From positions 310,001 to 374,000 of the forward strand of contig RSEE01000048.1 in assembly GCA_003971905.1 (NCBI GenBank): a stretch of DNA of 64,000 nucleotides, read 5' to 3'. Below the pieces are notes generated by a model. It was given only the letters and a program-made list of their open reading frames with translations. It had not been told where the DNA came from and searched no databases. Position 1 is the stretch's first letter. Every line of letters starts with the position of its first letter. The stretch comes from Moniliella sp. 'wahieum'. Taxonomy: Eukaryota > Basidiomycota > Moniliellomycetes > Moniliellales > Moniliellaceae. Shown here in pieces: positions 46,975-57,535 of the stretch. The translations under genes and the position numbers were made by a program.

Positions 46975-48568
46975 TTAAGCAATGTAGGTCGAAGCCGACA
47001 CGTTGCCGCCACGGCCAGTCCAGTTGATGTGAATGTCCTGGTTGAGGGGCAGGTTCTCGTTCTCCTCACCCGGAGAACACGGAAGGTGTGCGCACCAAAG
47101 TAGTCGCGCTGAGCCTGGATTAGGTTGGCAGGCAGGCGCTCGGTGCGGTAGCCATCGTAGTACGCCAGCGCGGTCGAGTGCGCCGGGGTAGGGATCGGTC
47201 AGGGCGCTGGTGGCCACCACGTTGCGCCAGCCAGCCTCGGCCTTGGCAATGGCATCGACAAAGAACTCGTCAAACAGCAGGTTCTCCAGGTCCGGGTTCT
47301 TGCGGTAAGCCTTGGTGATGTCCTTGAGGAAGACCGAGCGGATGATGCACCCACCGCGCCACATGAGCGCAATCGACGGGTTGTTGAACGTCCAGTTGTA
47401 CTCCTTGGCCGCCTCACGGAACATCATGAAGCCCTGGGCGTAGGAAATGATCTTGGACACGTACAGCGCCTGTTCCAAATCCTTGAGGAGCTGCTTCTTG
47501 TCGCCCGAGTAGGGACGGGTCGCCGTCGGCTTGAGAATCTTGCTCGCGCGCACACGCTCGTCCTTGAGCGACGAAAGGCAGCGCGAAAAGACCGCCTCCC
47601 CAATCAGGGTGACAGGCAGGCCCATGTCAAGAGCGTTGACAGCAGTCCACTTGCCCGTGCCCTTCTGGCCGGCCTTGTCCATGATCTTCTCGAGAAGTTG
47701 CCATCCGTGTCCTTGTACTTGGACACATCGCGCGAGATTTCAATCAGGAACGACTCGAGCGGGCCCTTGTTCCACTCGTCAAACGTAGCGCTGATCTCAT
47801 CGTCCGACATGCCAAGCGTGCGCTTCATAATGTCGTACGACTCAGAGATGAGCTGCATGTCACCGTACTCAATACCGTTGTGCACCATCTTGACGTAGTG
47901 CCCGAGCCCGAGGGGCCAATCCAGTCGCAGCACGGCTCACCGTCCGACTTGGCAGCAATCGACTGGAAATTTCCTTAATCTCAGGCCAAGCGGCGGCCGA
48001 GCCACCGGGCATGAGCGAGGGCCGTAGCGGGCACCCTCCTCACCGCCCGACACACCAGTGCCAACGTAGAGGAAGCCCTTGGCCTCAATCTCCTTGGAGC
48101 GGCGGATCGAGTCGGGGAAGTAGGTGTTGCCGCCGTCAATGATGATGTCACCCTTCTCGAGGTGGGGCTCGAGCATCTGGATAAACGAGTCGACGGCGGG
48201 GCCGGCCTTGACAAGGATGATGACCTTGCGAGGACGCTTCAGGAGCTTGACAAACTCCTCAATCGAGTGAGCACCAACAATGTTGGTGCCCTTGGCCTCG
48301 TTGGCCATAAAGTGGTCGACCTTGGAGACCGTACGGTTGAAGGCAGCGACCTTGAAGCCGTGGTCTGGGAAGAGGTTAGGAACGAAATGCAGGGAGGCGC
48401 AGCTGGATCGGAGGCCGACATACCGTTCATGTTGAGAATCAGATTCTGGCCCATGACGGCCAGGCCGATCAGGCCAATGTCGCAACTGCGGCAGGGCGAG
48501 GGGGGGGGGGAGTCAGCATGAGGAAGACGGCAGGGGCGGGGAGCAACGTACACAGCCTCGGTAGACAT
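46975..48568 (-). CDS. GND1: 6-phosphogluconate dehydrogenase, decarboxylating
   Basis: Oxidative pentose-phosphate enzyme converting 6-phosphogluconate to ribulose-5-phosphate with NADP+. Exon 1 is only six codons (MSTEAV), intron 48486-48551 (66 bp). Exon 2 ([20 protein letters not shown]) carries the GxAxxG dinucleotide motif, intron 48365-48423 (59 bp, GTATGT donor), then [20 protein letters not shown]. Further on: [48 protein letters not shown] (catalytic-loop SGGEEGAR), [20 protein letters not shown] (catalytic Lys and Glu), [19 protein letters not shown], and the C-terminal [13 protein letters not shown]. One-base losses near 47685, 47935, 48020 and 47090-47160. About 490 aa, as expected. 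Confidence 0.95.
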
Positions 48569-50097
48569 GATGGGAACACAGGAGACGAAGAGCGAACGGG
48601 ACGAACGCGGTGGTGGTGGTGGAAGGAAGCCGAGGGCGGCTGGGGAGGCGGAGAAGATCAATTCAAACCAAGGCCGGCGGCTGGGGGGGGCTGGGGTGCT
48701 GGGGTGCACGGGGGCAGTGTGGGCGCTGGGACTGCACGGGCCACAAGAGCGCTGGGCTGCGTCTGCTGCGCGCTGCTGCCCGCCGGCGCGTAGCGCCTGC
48801 TCAGCTGAGCAGCGCTGATCCTGTGCGGTGGCCGGACACAGGCGCTGTGCGGCGCGGCAATCGCCGGTGAGCGCTGAGCGTCAGCGGTGAGGCGGGATCG
48901 GTGACTGCGTTCTGGGTCGCACCAGGCCGCAGGCCGCAGCTGCGGCAACCCACCGATGCCATCTACGTGCTGGAAGCTTGAAGCTTGACCATTGCCAGCC
49001 CGCCAAGCATCAAGCAGGCCTGCTTGGAGGCCGTGTCGCCGCCCAGCCGCATCCACCACCTGCGCGTGTCCCTCCTGTCCAGCGCAACGCAAATCGGTGT
49101 CCGCACCAGCTCAGCCCCCAGAAGGGGAAGGCCGTCCTGCGCGTAGTCCACTGGCGCCACGCCTCGAACCATACGCGTGTTCAAATGTTCAGTGCCCCAT
49201 CCCACTGGTTGCAGCATGCCGGTGAGTTGATAATCGATCAAGGGGGCGCAAGTTGCAACGCCAGCCGAAGCACACAGACAGCGCCTGCTGCTACCTGTTG
49301 CCTCGGTTGGGCGAGCCATGTCCCCGCGGATAGCGTTGGTGTCCAGCACATGCGCGTGCGTGCGCTCGCTTGCTCCGCCCAACGTTCACCGGTTCACCGG
49401 CAGTCGGCGTTTTTGGCGGTGCAATGCTGGGTTGTCTGATACTGTCCGCACAGGCGGCGCAGTGACACACTGACGTCACATGTCGCATCTGGCCCTGCAC
49501 ACTCGCCGTCTGCCCCGCGCGCCCTGGCCTTTGCAGCGGTCGCGGGTGGAATGGATAGGGGTGTCGGCGATAGCTTTGGGAGCTGCTAGCTAGCATGCTG
49601 CACCCCACAGAACGTCGGGTCGGTCGAGGCCCAGCTGGGCGACGTTTGCGCTTACCCAAGCTCGCGATGCAACAAGCGGGGCTCCCCGCGCCCTTCCTTG
49701 CCTTGCCTACTCTCTGCATCTCCCTCTCTCGACGAACGGGCAATCGGCATGAGGCACACGGTACTAAGACCCCCCCCCACTACTACTACCACGGTACCGC
49801 TGTACTACGGTACCGCTTCACGGCCTTTAGCGCATCCAAGTCCTACATCCAACCACATGTCCACACTGCACGTACACAACGATATACAATAGGATACACC
49901 GCCCCTCCTCGCCCCCGCCGGGCCAACAGCCTCCAGAGCACGAGGTGAGCAGGTGGGGTACAGGTAGAAAGAACAAATGAGAAAAAAGACACGTATATGC
50001 CGGCAGGGCGGCAACACGACAGAGACCTATCCAGCCGGCAGCAGACACCCCCTGCCCTTTCCATCCCTTTCCACATCGAGGGGCAGAGGGGAGCGAA
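48569..50097. other. Intergenic, GND1 promoter and beyond
   Basis: 1.5 kb. GND1 upstream sequence is G-rich (48600-48720). Contains AAGCTTGAAGCTTG (48974-48987), a CRE-type TGACGTCA (49471-49478), and direct GGTACCGCTGTACTACGGTA repeats (49791-49814). Open frames at 48963-49439 on both strands show no recognisable family and I do not call them. Confidence 0.5.
49471..49478. promoter_or_regulatory. CRE-type palindrome TGACGTCA
   Basis: Exact TGACGTCA, about 900 bp upstream of GND1, so a link to that gene is doubtful. Confidence 0.35.
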
Positions 50098-53000
50098 TCA
50101 AGACGCGAGCCGGGCCAGCGCCGCATGGCTCGCCCACGGAGGCGACAAGGCGCGGCCCGTGGGCGAGGCAGAGGTGCGTTCGGGCCGCGCACCGGTGCGT
50201 GCACCACCCATCCGCGCCTGCATCCGCCGATTCGCCGAGGCCGAAGGGGACGACGCCAAGAGCCACGCCGCGTCGGTCTCCTCTCCCCGTTCAGCTTCTG
50301 CTTCTGCTTCTTCTTCTTCGTCGTCGTCCAATCCGTCGTGCTCGGCGTCGACTTCGTCGTCCGACAAGGCCCGCTTGCCCGCCCGTCGCACGGCCGAGGA
50401 AGCCAAGGGAGGCAACGAGGTGGCGGGCGAACTGACCCGCCCGCGTCCCAGCCGCGCACGACCTACCTCGCTCGACCCGAACCCGGACCTGAACCTGAAC
50501 TCGGACCGGGGTAAGCCGAGCTGCCCGAGGCTGGTGTAGGTGTAGCTGCCGCCGCAGCCGTCGCGCCGCGCCGCGGCGTGGTAGCCCGAGGACACCAGCG
50601 TAGCGTACGGGTACGCGGGAGGGGGGATGCGGTGCGGGAGCGTGCGGCTGGCAGGGCGAGTAGCGGCCGGGCTGGCTGGCGCAGCGCGGCGCGCTGCCGA
50701 CCACAGTGGCGACCGTGCCGACGTGGGCCATCGTGCGCGGGATCGCGATGCAAGCGATGGGCCCACGGCCGCGGTGGACGTGGGCGTACGAAGTGGCGCG
50801 CCGGACGGAGGCCAGAGCGGGGTAGGGAACGAGGATGAAGATGTGGCTCCGCCCATCCCGCCACGCAGCGGCGTACGGCCGCACGGGGTACGAACCAAAG
50901 ACCACCCGCCGAGGTGGGCGTCGTCGGTACCGGCTTGGCGCACCCCGGCACTGGAGAGCGTCGAGGGCGATTCGTCGGTCCAGGTGGCGAGGCGCGATTG
51001 AGGTAAGCGCGACGGAGTGGAAAACAAGTCGGCTACCACGTCAGGCTCGGCGGGCTCGCCAGCCTCGGATGGCTCGTCGGCAAGCAGGTGCGCGGGACCG
51101 TTGCGCCGCGCGCGCGGACGCTGCGAGAGGCACAGCGACGGAGAGAGTTTGCCCTGCGGCACGCTGCATCCCTCGTTGACCGGGCTGCCCCACAAGCCCT
51201 GCTGAGAGGGCGAGTGGGGCCACTGGTCATGCAACAAGGCCAACGTTTCCGCTGCCATCTCGGCTTCCTGGCCTTCCACCTCGCCGCACCCGAGTGGCAA
51301 ATCGGCCGCTTCACCGTGCCCACGCAAGGCCCGCGCCCGCGCGCGAGCCGTGTAGATCGGTCCTTGGAACGTTTGGCCCAGCAAAGGCGTCAACGGCGGG
51401 CCAAGTGGTCCGAGCCCCGAACCATGGCCATCGGAAGAAGAGCGACGAGCGGAGGCAGGGACGTTGGCGCTGCCTTGCGTGCCAGCGGAGACCCAGGCGA
51501 TTGCGGAACGCGGCCTGTTCGCCCCCGAGGGGGACAGCGGGGCTGGGTCATCGGGCCCGCGCAGCGAGCGAAGGTCCGACTCTTCCATAAAGCCACCCGT
51601 GGCACGAAGGTAGGAAGGCGTGGCGGGGCTAGAGGCCGACCAGGGTAAGCTCGGTAGCCAGGAAGGAAAGCAAGGCGTTGCTGGGCTGCGTGCTACGGAC
51701 GGGCGAGCGGGATCAGGAACATGCACAGGCCGACGGAGCGAACTGGAAACGAGCCTGGCGTGGACGTGGACAAGGCAGCAGTGGTAGCCAAGGTGCAAGC
51801 CGCCTCGGCCTGCTTCCGCTCACGACGGACAGTGCAGCCATGACAAAACCAAAGCGGATCCGGATTCGCCTCGCTGTTGAATCCAACGCACGCTTGGTGG
51901 AACCAACGCTGGCACCCATCACAGAGAACCATAGGACGAACATCGTCGGGCAAGCCGCAGAAGCAATCTCCCGGTTGATCGTCCCCGTTGGTGTAGGCAT
52001 AGAAAGGAGATCGGCCCGAGTCCGAGTCCAAGCCCGAGTCCGAGGCGTCCGAGTCCGAGTCCGAGCGAGGGTGGGTCCGCTCTCTGTGGGAGGTAGATCG
52101 AGAGCGACGGGTGAGGCTGAGCGGAAGAGGAGTCGGCCGATCGTACACCACATACCGGTCTCGTCCCATGGGCGTGCGAGGGTGTACCCCCGCCTACGCA
52201 TGGAGGATCGCGACCGATCGTCGCGCTGCGAGGGGGAGAGACGAGGTGTACGGGGGACAGGGTTCTGGAGGGTGACGCCGTGGGAAGCTTGTTTCCGCTC
52301 CGCCACAGCCCGGTCCCAAGCGCGACGAGACAAGACGCGAGCCACCATTGGATGCAGCGTGGAATCGGAGGAGGGTCGAGAGGACAGAGCAGGTTCGTGC
52401 GGGCTGGGGGTCGAAGGGGTGGCGGCACGGTGCAGCTGGTGCCGCTTGGCTGATCCAGGTCCATTGGGACGATCCAGTTCCGTCCGGGCTGCCTTGGGCC
52501 CTGCTTTCCTTTTCTTAGTGCCGGCCGTCACGGTCGGTGGCTGGGGCGCGGCCGCACCAAGGCGGCGATGATGCGGAGGCGACGACGAGCTCTCGTCATC
52601 ACTGCCAGCGAGCCAAGAGGAAATGTTGACGAGACGGGCATGATGTTGACCTCGGTCGCGGTCACACACGGGTCGGCCTCGGCAGGCCAATGCAGCGTCG
52701 GTCCATGGGCCGAAGAAGGGAAACTGCGCAGGCTGGCCGCACAGGAAGCACGCTGGTGTGTGGGGGGGCACGCAGCGTGGCTGGCCCGCCGAGGGTCAAC
52801 GAGAGAGGATACTCGGGCTCCGACTCGGTGGGCGGGGTAGAAGTGAAGGTGGGAGCAAACGACGACGCCGTCCTGCTCCTCTCGTCACTGGGGCGGGGTG
52901 AGGGGTGGCGGCGGAGCGAGCGCACAGGCCAGGTGGGAGAGACAGGGCGGGAGGGGCAAGGATGCGACCGACAATGTCGACGTGGACGGGTACCAGCGTC

Positions 53001-53407
53001 GCCTGTCGGTCGAGCGAGGGCGAGTGGAGAGGGAAGAGGGAGGGCACATGCTGGAGGAGGGTGCGCTTGCGGCTGCCGTCGTCCGCGGCGTCGGCGGGCC
53101 GTGGGCGGTGCCAATGCGCCGGGCGACACATGTGCCGCATATGCACACCTGGATGCGGGGGGAGGGGAGGCCGACGCAAGCACGGGCCAGGAGGCGGTGG
53201 GAACAGCGCGGCCGTCGTGGGCGGCGAGGGTGGCGCAGGTGATGCGGGGGCTGGCGGCGGCGGCGGTGGAGGTGCGCGAGGGAGCGATGCTGCCGCTGGG
53301 GCACGCGTCGTCGGCAAAGCCCAGGTGGAGACACAGGCGGCGGCCGTGGCGCGGGGTGGGGGGGGCAGGACGCGCGGCGGGGCAGCCGAGGCGTCGGCCG
53401 GGGGCAT
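50098..53407 (-). CDS. PHD-finger protein with extra N-terminal Cys cluster
   Basis: Large (about 1,100 aa), mostly disordered Ser/Arg/Pro-rich protein. Near 51865-52010 on the minus strand lies a clear PHD finger: CFCGLPDDVRPMVLCDGCQR, WFHQACVGF, LWFCHGC (C4-H-C3, with an aromatic WFH), a fold that reads histone H3 tails. It is preceded by an acidic-serine tract SDSDSDASDSGLDSDSG (about 52010-52070). Upstream, near 52665-52750, is CFLCGQPAQFPFFGPWTDAA...CRGRPVC, a C-x2-C-x19-C-x4-C cluster that may bind zinc. The C-terminus has an acidic patch (LDDDEEEEAEAEAE) and ends LARLAS. N-terminal coding text (SRKRTLLQHVPSLFPLHSPS) supports coding to about 53400; the start at 53407 is tentative. Likely a chromatin factor; partners unknown. 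Confidence 0.68.
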
Positions 53408-54091
53408 GGGGGGCTGGTGTCTGGTGGGGGGGGGAGGGGCGGGGCGCCGGGCGGCTGCGGAGGCGCTGGGCCGCCAGGGACGCTGCGTCCGCTGGCTGTC
53501 GCACGCGTGCCCAGCGCGTGGCCGCAGCGCTGGCGTCGGCGCGCGACGCGTCCCCCCTCGGGTCGCGGAGAGCCGCGGCGCCAGTGTCCAGCCCCCGTGG
53601 CTGGCGCCGATCCCCGCTAGGGTTTCTGAACCTCGGAGTTCGGAACTGGGCACAGCAAGCAAGCGCAGTGAAATGTTCACAGCACCAACATCGAGCCGTC
53701 ACGCATTCATCGATCACTGGCCGGCTAGCACCGGTTCTGCCCGGTGCCTACGTGGGAGCTAGCCCTTGCGCGTACAAAATCCAAGTGGAGAGAAAACAGG
53801 TATGTGTAGATGGATAATCGGGGGAAGGAAAAGTCTTTTGGTGTCCCGGTGGTATGGATGGTAGCAGGGTGCCCCGCAGTTGTCCCACAAAAAGGAACAG
53901 AGGGGACACAAGACAAGGAAAAGCGACGAGTATAGCCCTCAGGAGTTTGCCGCAGGCCGAAACAAACGTGCAACGACCCGGCAGACAAGAGAGCAAGAAA
54001 TGCCAGACGGAACCAACCCAAGGCGCAAAAGAGAAACAGAGACGAAACCAACTGACAACGAGACAACGAGACAACAAGACAACAGGGCGAA
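53408..54091. other. PHD gene promoter and G-beta 3' flank
   Basis: The PHD-gene side has the telobox-like CGCTAGGGTTTCT (53615-53627). 53820-54091 is an A-rich (plus strand) 3' flank of the G-beta gene. Nothing else is recognised. Confidence 0.5.
53615..53627. promoter_or_regulatory. Telobox-like element (PHD gene promoter, reverse orientation)
   Basis: CGCTAGGGTTTCT, reverse complement AGAAACCCTAGCG, about 210 bp upstream of the proposed PHD gene start. Confidence 0.5.
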
Positions 54092-55261
54092 TTAGGAAGC
54101 CCAGACGAGCAGCCGGGCGTCCCAGGAGCCCGTGCAGAGGCCAAAGCCATCCTTGCTTACCCCCAGGCACGACACGCGATTATCATGCGCCGAGAGCACC
54201 CCCACCCGGTCCGACTTCAACGTATCCCACACATTGACATTGTGGTCGTCGTACCCGGCGAGCAAAAGACGGCCCGAATGACTAAAGTCGACCGAGGTGA
54301 TCCCGCACAGCAGATTGTCGTGTGCGTACACGGCCAAGGCCCGATCGGCCCGGAGGTCAAACAGACGGCAGGTGGCATCATCCGATCCCGAAACAAACGC
54401 ATTGCCATCGGGGAAAAAGGCAACCGAGTTGATGTCCGTCTCGTGGCCGGCAAACGTCTGCACGGCGCCTTTGGACGCCGACACGCGCGTGTCCCACAAC
54501 TTGCTCTGCGCATCGCACGCGCCCGACACGAACAGATTTCGGTTGGTGGGAGAGAGGGCGATGAACATGACGTCGGCCGTGTGCTCATCGTATTCGGCCT
54601 TCCGCTTCCCCGTCTCCACGTCCCACAGCATACAGCTCATGTCCCCCGACGAGGTAACCATCTCGCTGTCAGTGATGAAACGGCAGCAGAGATAGCCAGT
54701 GTGGCCCACCAGTTCGCTCGTGGGGCTACCTCTGACAAGGGCGTCTGGGTCCTTGCCCTGGCGCAGGTTGTACACGGAGCACAGATTGTCCAGGCCACCA
54801 CAGGCGACCAGTTGGCCCGAAGGACTGTAGCCGCACGTCATGACCCAGCTGCTCTTGAGAGGAATGGCGTACACTTTATTGCTAGTATGCGCATCCCATA
54901 CAATCAGTTTTCCGTCTTGGCTAGCAGAGACGGTGACGAGCATCGGCGGCCCATTGCATGGCATACACCTTGGCCAGATGACCCTTGAGCGTCCGGCGCG
55001 TCTTGAGGGCCAATCGTGGCAGCGGCGGCACATTCTCGGCCGTAGAGGCAAGTGTGGCGTCGGCAAGGGCATCTTTCTGAGCACGGATCTGCTCCTTGAG
55101 CGCATCGGCGGTTCGCCGCGCAGAGGCAATCTTTTCCTGCAGGTCGAGGCTCTGGGCCGAGGTGATGCTGCGGGCGACGTGGCCGGCAGAGCGGCCACGG
55201 GCTGGGCTGACGTAGTAGGAGCCGGTGGAGGCGCGGGCGGGAGGCGCAGGACGGTGCTCAT
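54092..55261 (-). CDS. Heterotrimeric G-protein beta subunit
   Basis: Seven-bladed WD40 protein that, with gamma, relays pheromone or nutrient receptor signals. The N-terminal coiled coil ([20 protein letters not shown] then [10 protein letters not shown], near 55070-55170) matches the G-alpha/gamma-binding helix of G-beta. WD repeats are intact in one frame from 54950 to the stop: [120 protein letters not shown], and the C-terminal [12 protein letters not shown], a near-invariant G-beta end. Start ATG 55261; frame breaks lie within the first ~30 codons and near 54950. About 360 aa. A TTGAACATTCAA element lies 150 bp upstream. Confidence 0.94.
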   Translation of the reverse strand: MSTVLRLPPAPPPAPTTSAQPVAALPATSPAASPRPRASTCRKRLPLRGEPPMRSRSRSVLRKMPLPTPHLPLRPRMCRRCHDWPSRRAGRSRVIWPRCMPCNGPPMLVTVSASQDGKLIVWDAHTSNKVYAIPLKSSWVMTCGYSPSGQLVACGGLDNLCSVYNLRQGKDPDALVRGSPTSELVGHTGYLCCRFITDSEMVTSSGDMSCMLWDVETGKRKAEYDEHTADVMFIALSPTNRNLFVSGACDAQSKLWDTRVSASKGAVQTFAGHETDINSVAFFPDGNAFVSGSDDATCRLFDLRADRALAVYAHDNLLCGITSVDFSHSGRLLLAGYDDHNVNVWDTLKSDRVGVLSAHDNRVSCLGVSKDGFGLCTGSWDARLLVWAS

Positions 55262-55877
55262 GGCCAGCGCGCCGGGCGGATGAAGGGGAGGAAGGGGGAG
55301 GAAGAGCGGGGAAGGAGATGGTGGGGCAGGCTGGATGCGGGTGCCGTGCGTGGGCAGGCAGGCGGCGTGGGCGCCGGAGTGGGGACGGAGTTGCGGGCTG
55401 GCGAGTGCGCTTGAACATTCAATCTTCAGAGCTTCGGCGCTTCGGCGTCAATATCAATGGAGCACTGCGTACCGCCAGCCCAGTGCTAGTCCTGGTCTGG
55501 GGCGGGGCGGGGCGTGGCAGCGCAGGCTAGGGTCGGGGCCAGTGCGGCGCATGCAAGGTGCACCCGTGGTGCATGCACATCACATACAGCCGCCACCCCC
55601 TCGCAGCCTCTGGCCCAGCCCCCCGCCACCTCCCCCACGTGCTGCTTACGTATGCACTGCCCTCGCTCTCCTGCCGCATGTCACAAGGATGACTATGACT
55701 GTCACATGCATCACCGTGCGCATCGATCAGACAATCGATGATCGATGATCGGATCTCGGAGCGCTTCCGAGCCGCCACCCAGTCACCAAGTGAGAGCAGC
55801 CCATGAGCCTCACCCCGCAGCACACGCTCACCACCTAGACCACTACAACCATACACACACACCCTCTGCCGAGTACA
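55262..55877. other. G-beta promoter and dehydrogenase 3' flank
   Basis: TTGAACATTCAA at 55411-55422 and GATCGATGATCG-type short repeats at 55735-55755. No gene seen. Confidence 0.5.
55411..55422. promoter_or_regulatory. TTGAACATTCAA element (G-beta promoter)
   Basis: Inverted TTGAAC/TTCAA variant about 150 bp upstream of the G-beta ATG. Confidence 0.45.
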
Positions 55878-57246
55878 CTAGGTCCATGCACAACCCCCGT
55901 GGCAGGCCCGTGCTCGGCCCCAGCACATACGCATAGGCACTGGCAGCAGGCAGCTTGAACAAGAGCACACAACGCTCCCCTCCAGTGTGCGTGCTCCCAC
56001 TGCTGGCACCACCCTCACTCTCTGCTCCTCGGGCTGCCCCGACGCATGCAGATCCGCCTTGGTCTCCTGCAGCGCCGCAAACAGCACCCCAAAGTCCTTG
56101 TTGGCGTACGCGCCCTCGTCCAAACGCACCAGGCGGTGGTAGAGCGCACTGACAGCACGCGTGATGGGCATGTGCACCTCCGACTCAGCGCCAGCATCGA
56201 GCGCCAGACCAAGGTCTTTGGCCAGCAGCCGCGAGGCAAAGCCCCCCGCGTACCCGGCGTCGGCGGGCGTGGCCTTGTCCAACGCCCCGGCAACCGGGTT
56301 GTTCACCTCGCTGGCCCAGCACCGCCCCGTGGACGAGTTGAGAATGGAGGCCAACACTTTCTTGTCCAGCCCATGCGCCATGCCCAACGCCATGGCCTCG
56401 CATGTGCCCGCCATCGCAATGCCAAGGAGAAGATTGTTGGCGATTTTCGCACTCAGTCCTGCTCCTTGCTTTCCACACCACACCACTTTGCTCCCCATTG
56501 TCTGCAGCGTGGGCGTAGCCGCGTCGACGGCGGCCTGAGACGGCGCACCTACCATAAACGTGAGCGTACCTTGCTGTGCGCCCACCGTGCCGCCCGAAAC
56601 GGGTGTATCGAGCATTTGCCAGCGTGGGTGGCCATGAGCTACCTCCTGCGCTACTTTGCGTGATACACCGGGAGAAAGGGTGGTGCAGTCCAGGCACAGA
56701 GTGCTTGGGTCTTCCGTTTGGCCAGAGACACTCTCGAGCCCAGTCAGGAGCCCCTTTGGACCAAGGGTAGAGTGCTTCCACGTGCGCCGAAGAGGGTACC
56801 ATGGTCACAATCGTGCCGGCTTCTCGGGCGAGTCTGAGCAAAACAAAATTACGCAAGGACGTGTCAGTCGCAAGCAACCTCAACAAGGCACTGTGGGCAA
56901 TGCACTCAACTCGGCTGGAGACGAGACCGATTGCACTTGGACGCCACTGTTAGCATGGGCGTCGACAAACGCCGTTGCGGCCGGCCCGTGCACATCGTGT
57001 ACGACAATTTTGCGAGGGCTGGGTCCAGGCACGGGACTTGGTGAGCAGGTTGTGAGCCATGGGCGCACCCATGGCGCCGAGGCCGACAAAGCCAATGGTA
57101 TGTGCGCGCGAGCAGACAAGGGCAGTGGGGAACATGGGGGGCGGAGCGGGAAGGCGGCGGTGGTGGTGGCGGGGCAGGCTGGTGGGGAGACCAGGAGGGG
57201 GAGAGGCGGGGGCCGGCCAGTGATGAATGAGGGCCTGAGGGCGCAT
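55878..57246 (-). CDS. 3-hydroxyisobutyrate dehydrogenase, mitochondrial
   Basis: NAD-dependent enzyme of valine catabolism (3-hydroxyisobutyrate to methylmalonate semialdehyde). ATG 57246 gives an Arg/His/Pro-rich, acid-poor leader suited to mitochondrial import; the internal ATG at 57134 is the alternative. The Rossmann motif TIGFVGLGAMGAPMAHNLL follows, then IVVHDVHGPAATAFVDAHAN, TIVTMVPSSAHVEALY, the substrate-site MLDTPVSGGTVGAQQGTLTF, GSKVVWCGKQGAGLSAKIAN (catalytic Lys in G-x-x-x-K-x-x-N), SSTGRCWASEVNNP, and KDLGLALDAGAESEVHMPIT. A probable intron at 56834-56905 (72 bp, CTGAC branch) precedes AREAGTIVTM. The family end (KDFGVLFAALQE) is followed by a frame-uncertain tail, so the true stop may lie a little upstream or downstream of 55878. 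Confidence 0.88.
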
Positions 57247-57535
57247 CTCGGCGGCAGGGGACCGGGACGGCTACTGGCTGCCGGATATTGCCGCCCCATT
57301 GCCCCAACAGAGAGTCGGTCGACTTGCTGCCAGTGCACGTTCAGGCGCTGAGGCGCTGAGTCTGGGTGTCTGTCACATGTCAGTGCCCGTGCGCTGTGCT
57401 CGCTGTCCCAGACAGTCCCACTGCGGGGTAAAAATCGCCCGGGCGGAAGCCAAGCCGGGCGGAATGGATGGGTGCGCCGCGATGCTCGCGCGGCCCACTC
57501 CCTGCGATCGGCGCCGCCGCGGCCGAGCAACGCTG
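57247..57535. promoter_or_regulatory. Divergent promoter, dehydrogenase / Zn2Cys6 regulator
   Basis: 289 bp shared upstream region. No specific operator recognised. A Zn2Cys6 regulator divergent from a catabolic enzyme can be a local regulator, but no CGG-spaced site stands out. Confidence 0.35.

Noticed and set aside
48963-49439. Open frames on both strands upstream of GND1
   Set aside because: Both strands are open over the same interval and neither translation resembles a known family or shows intron signals.
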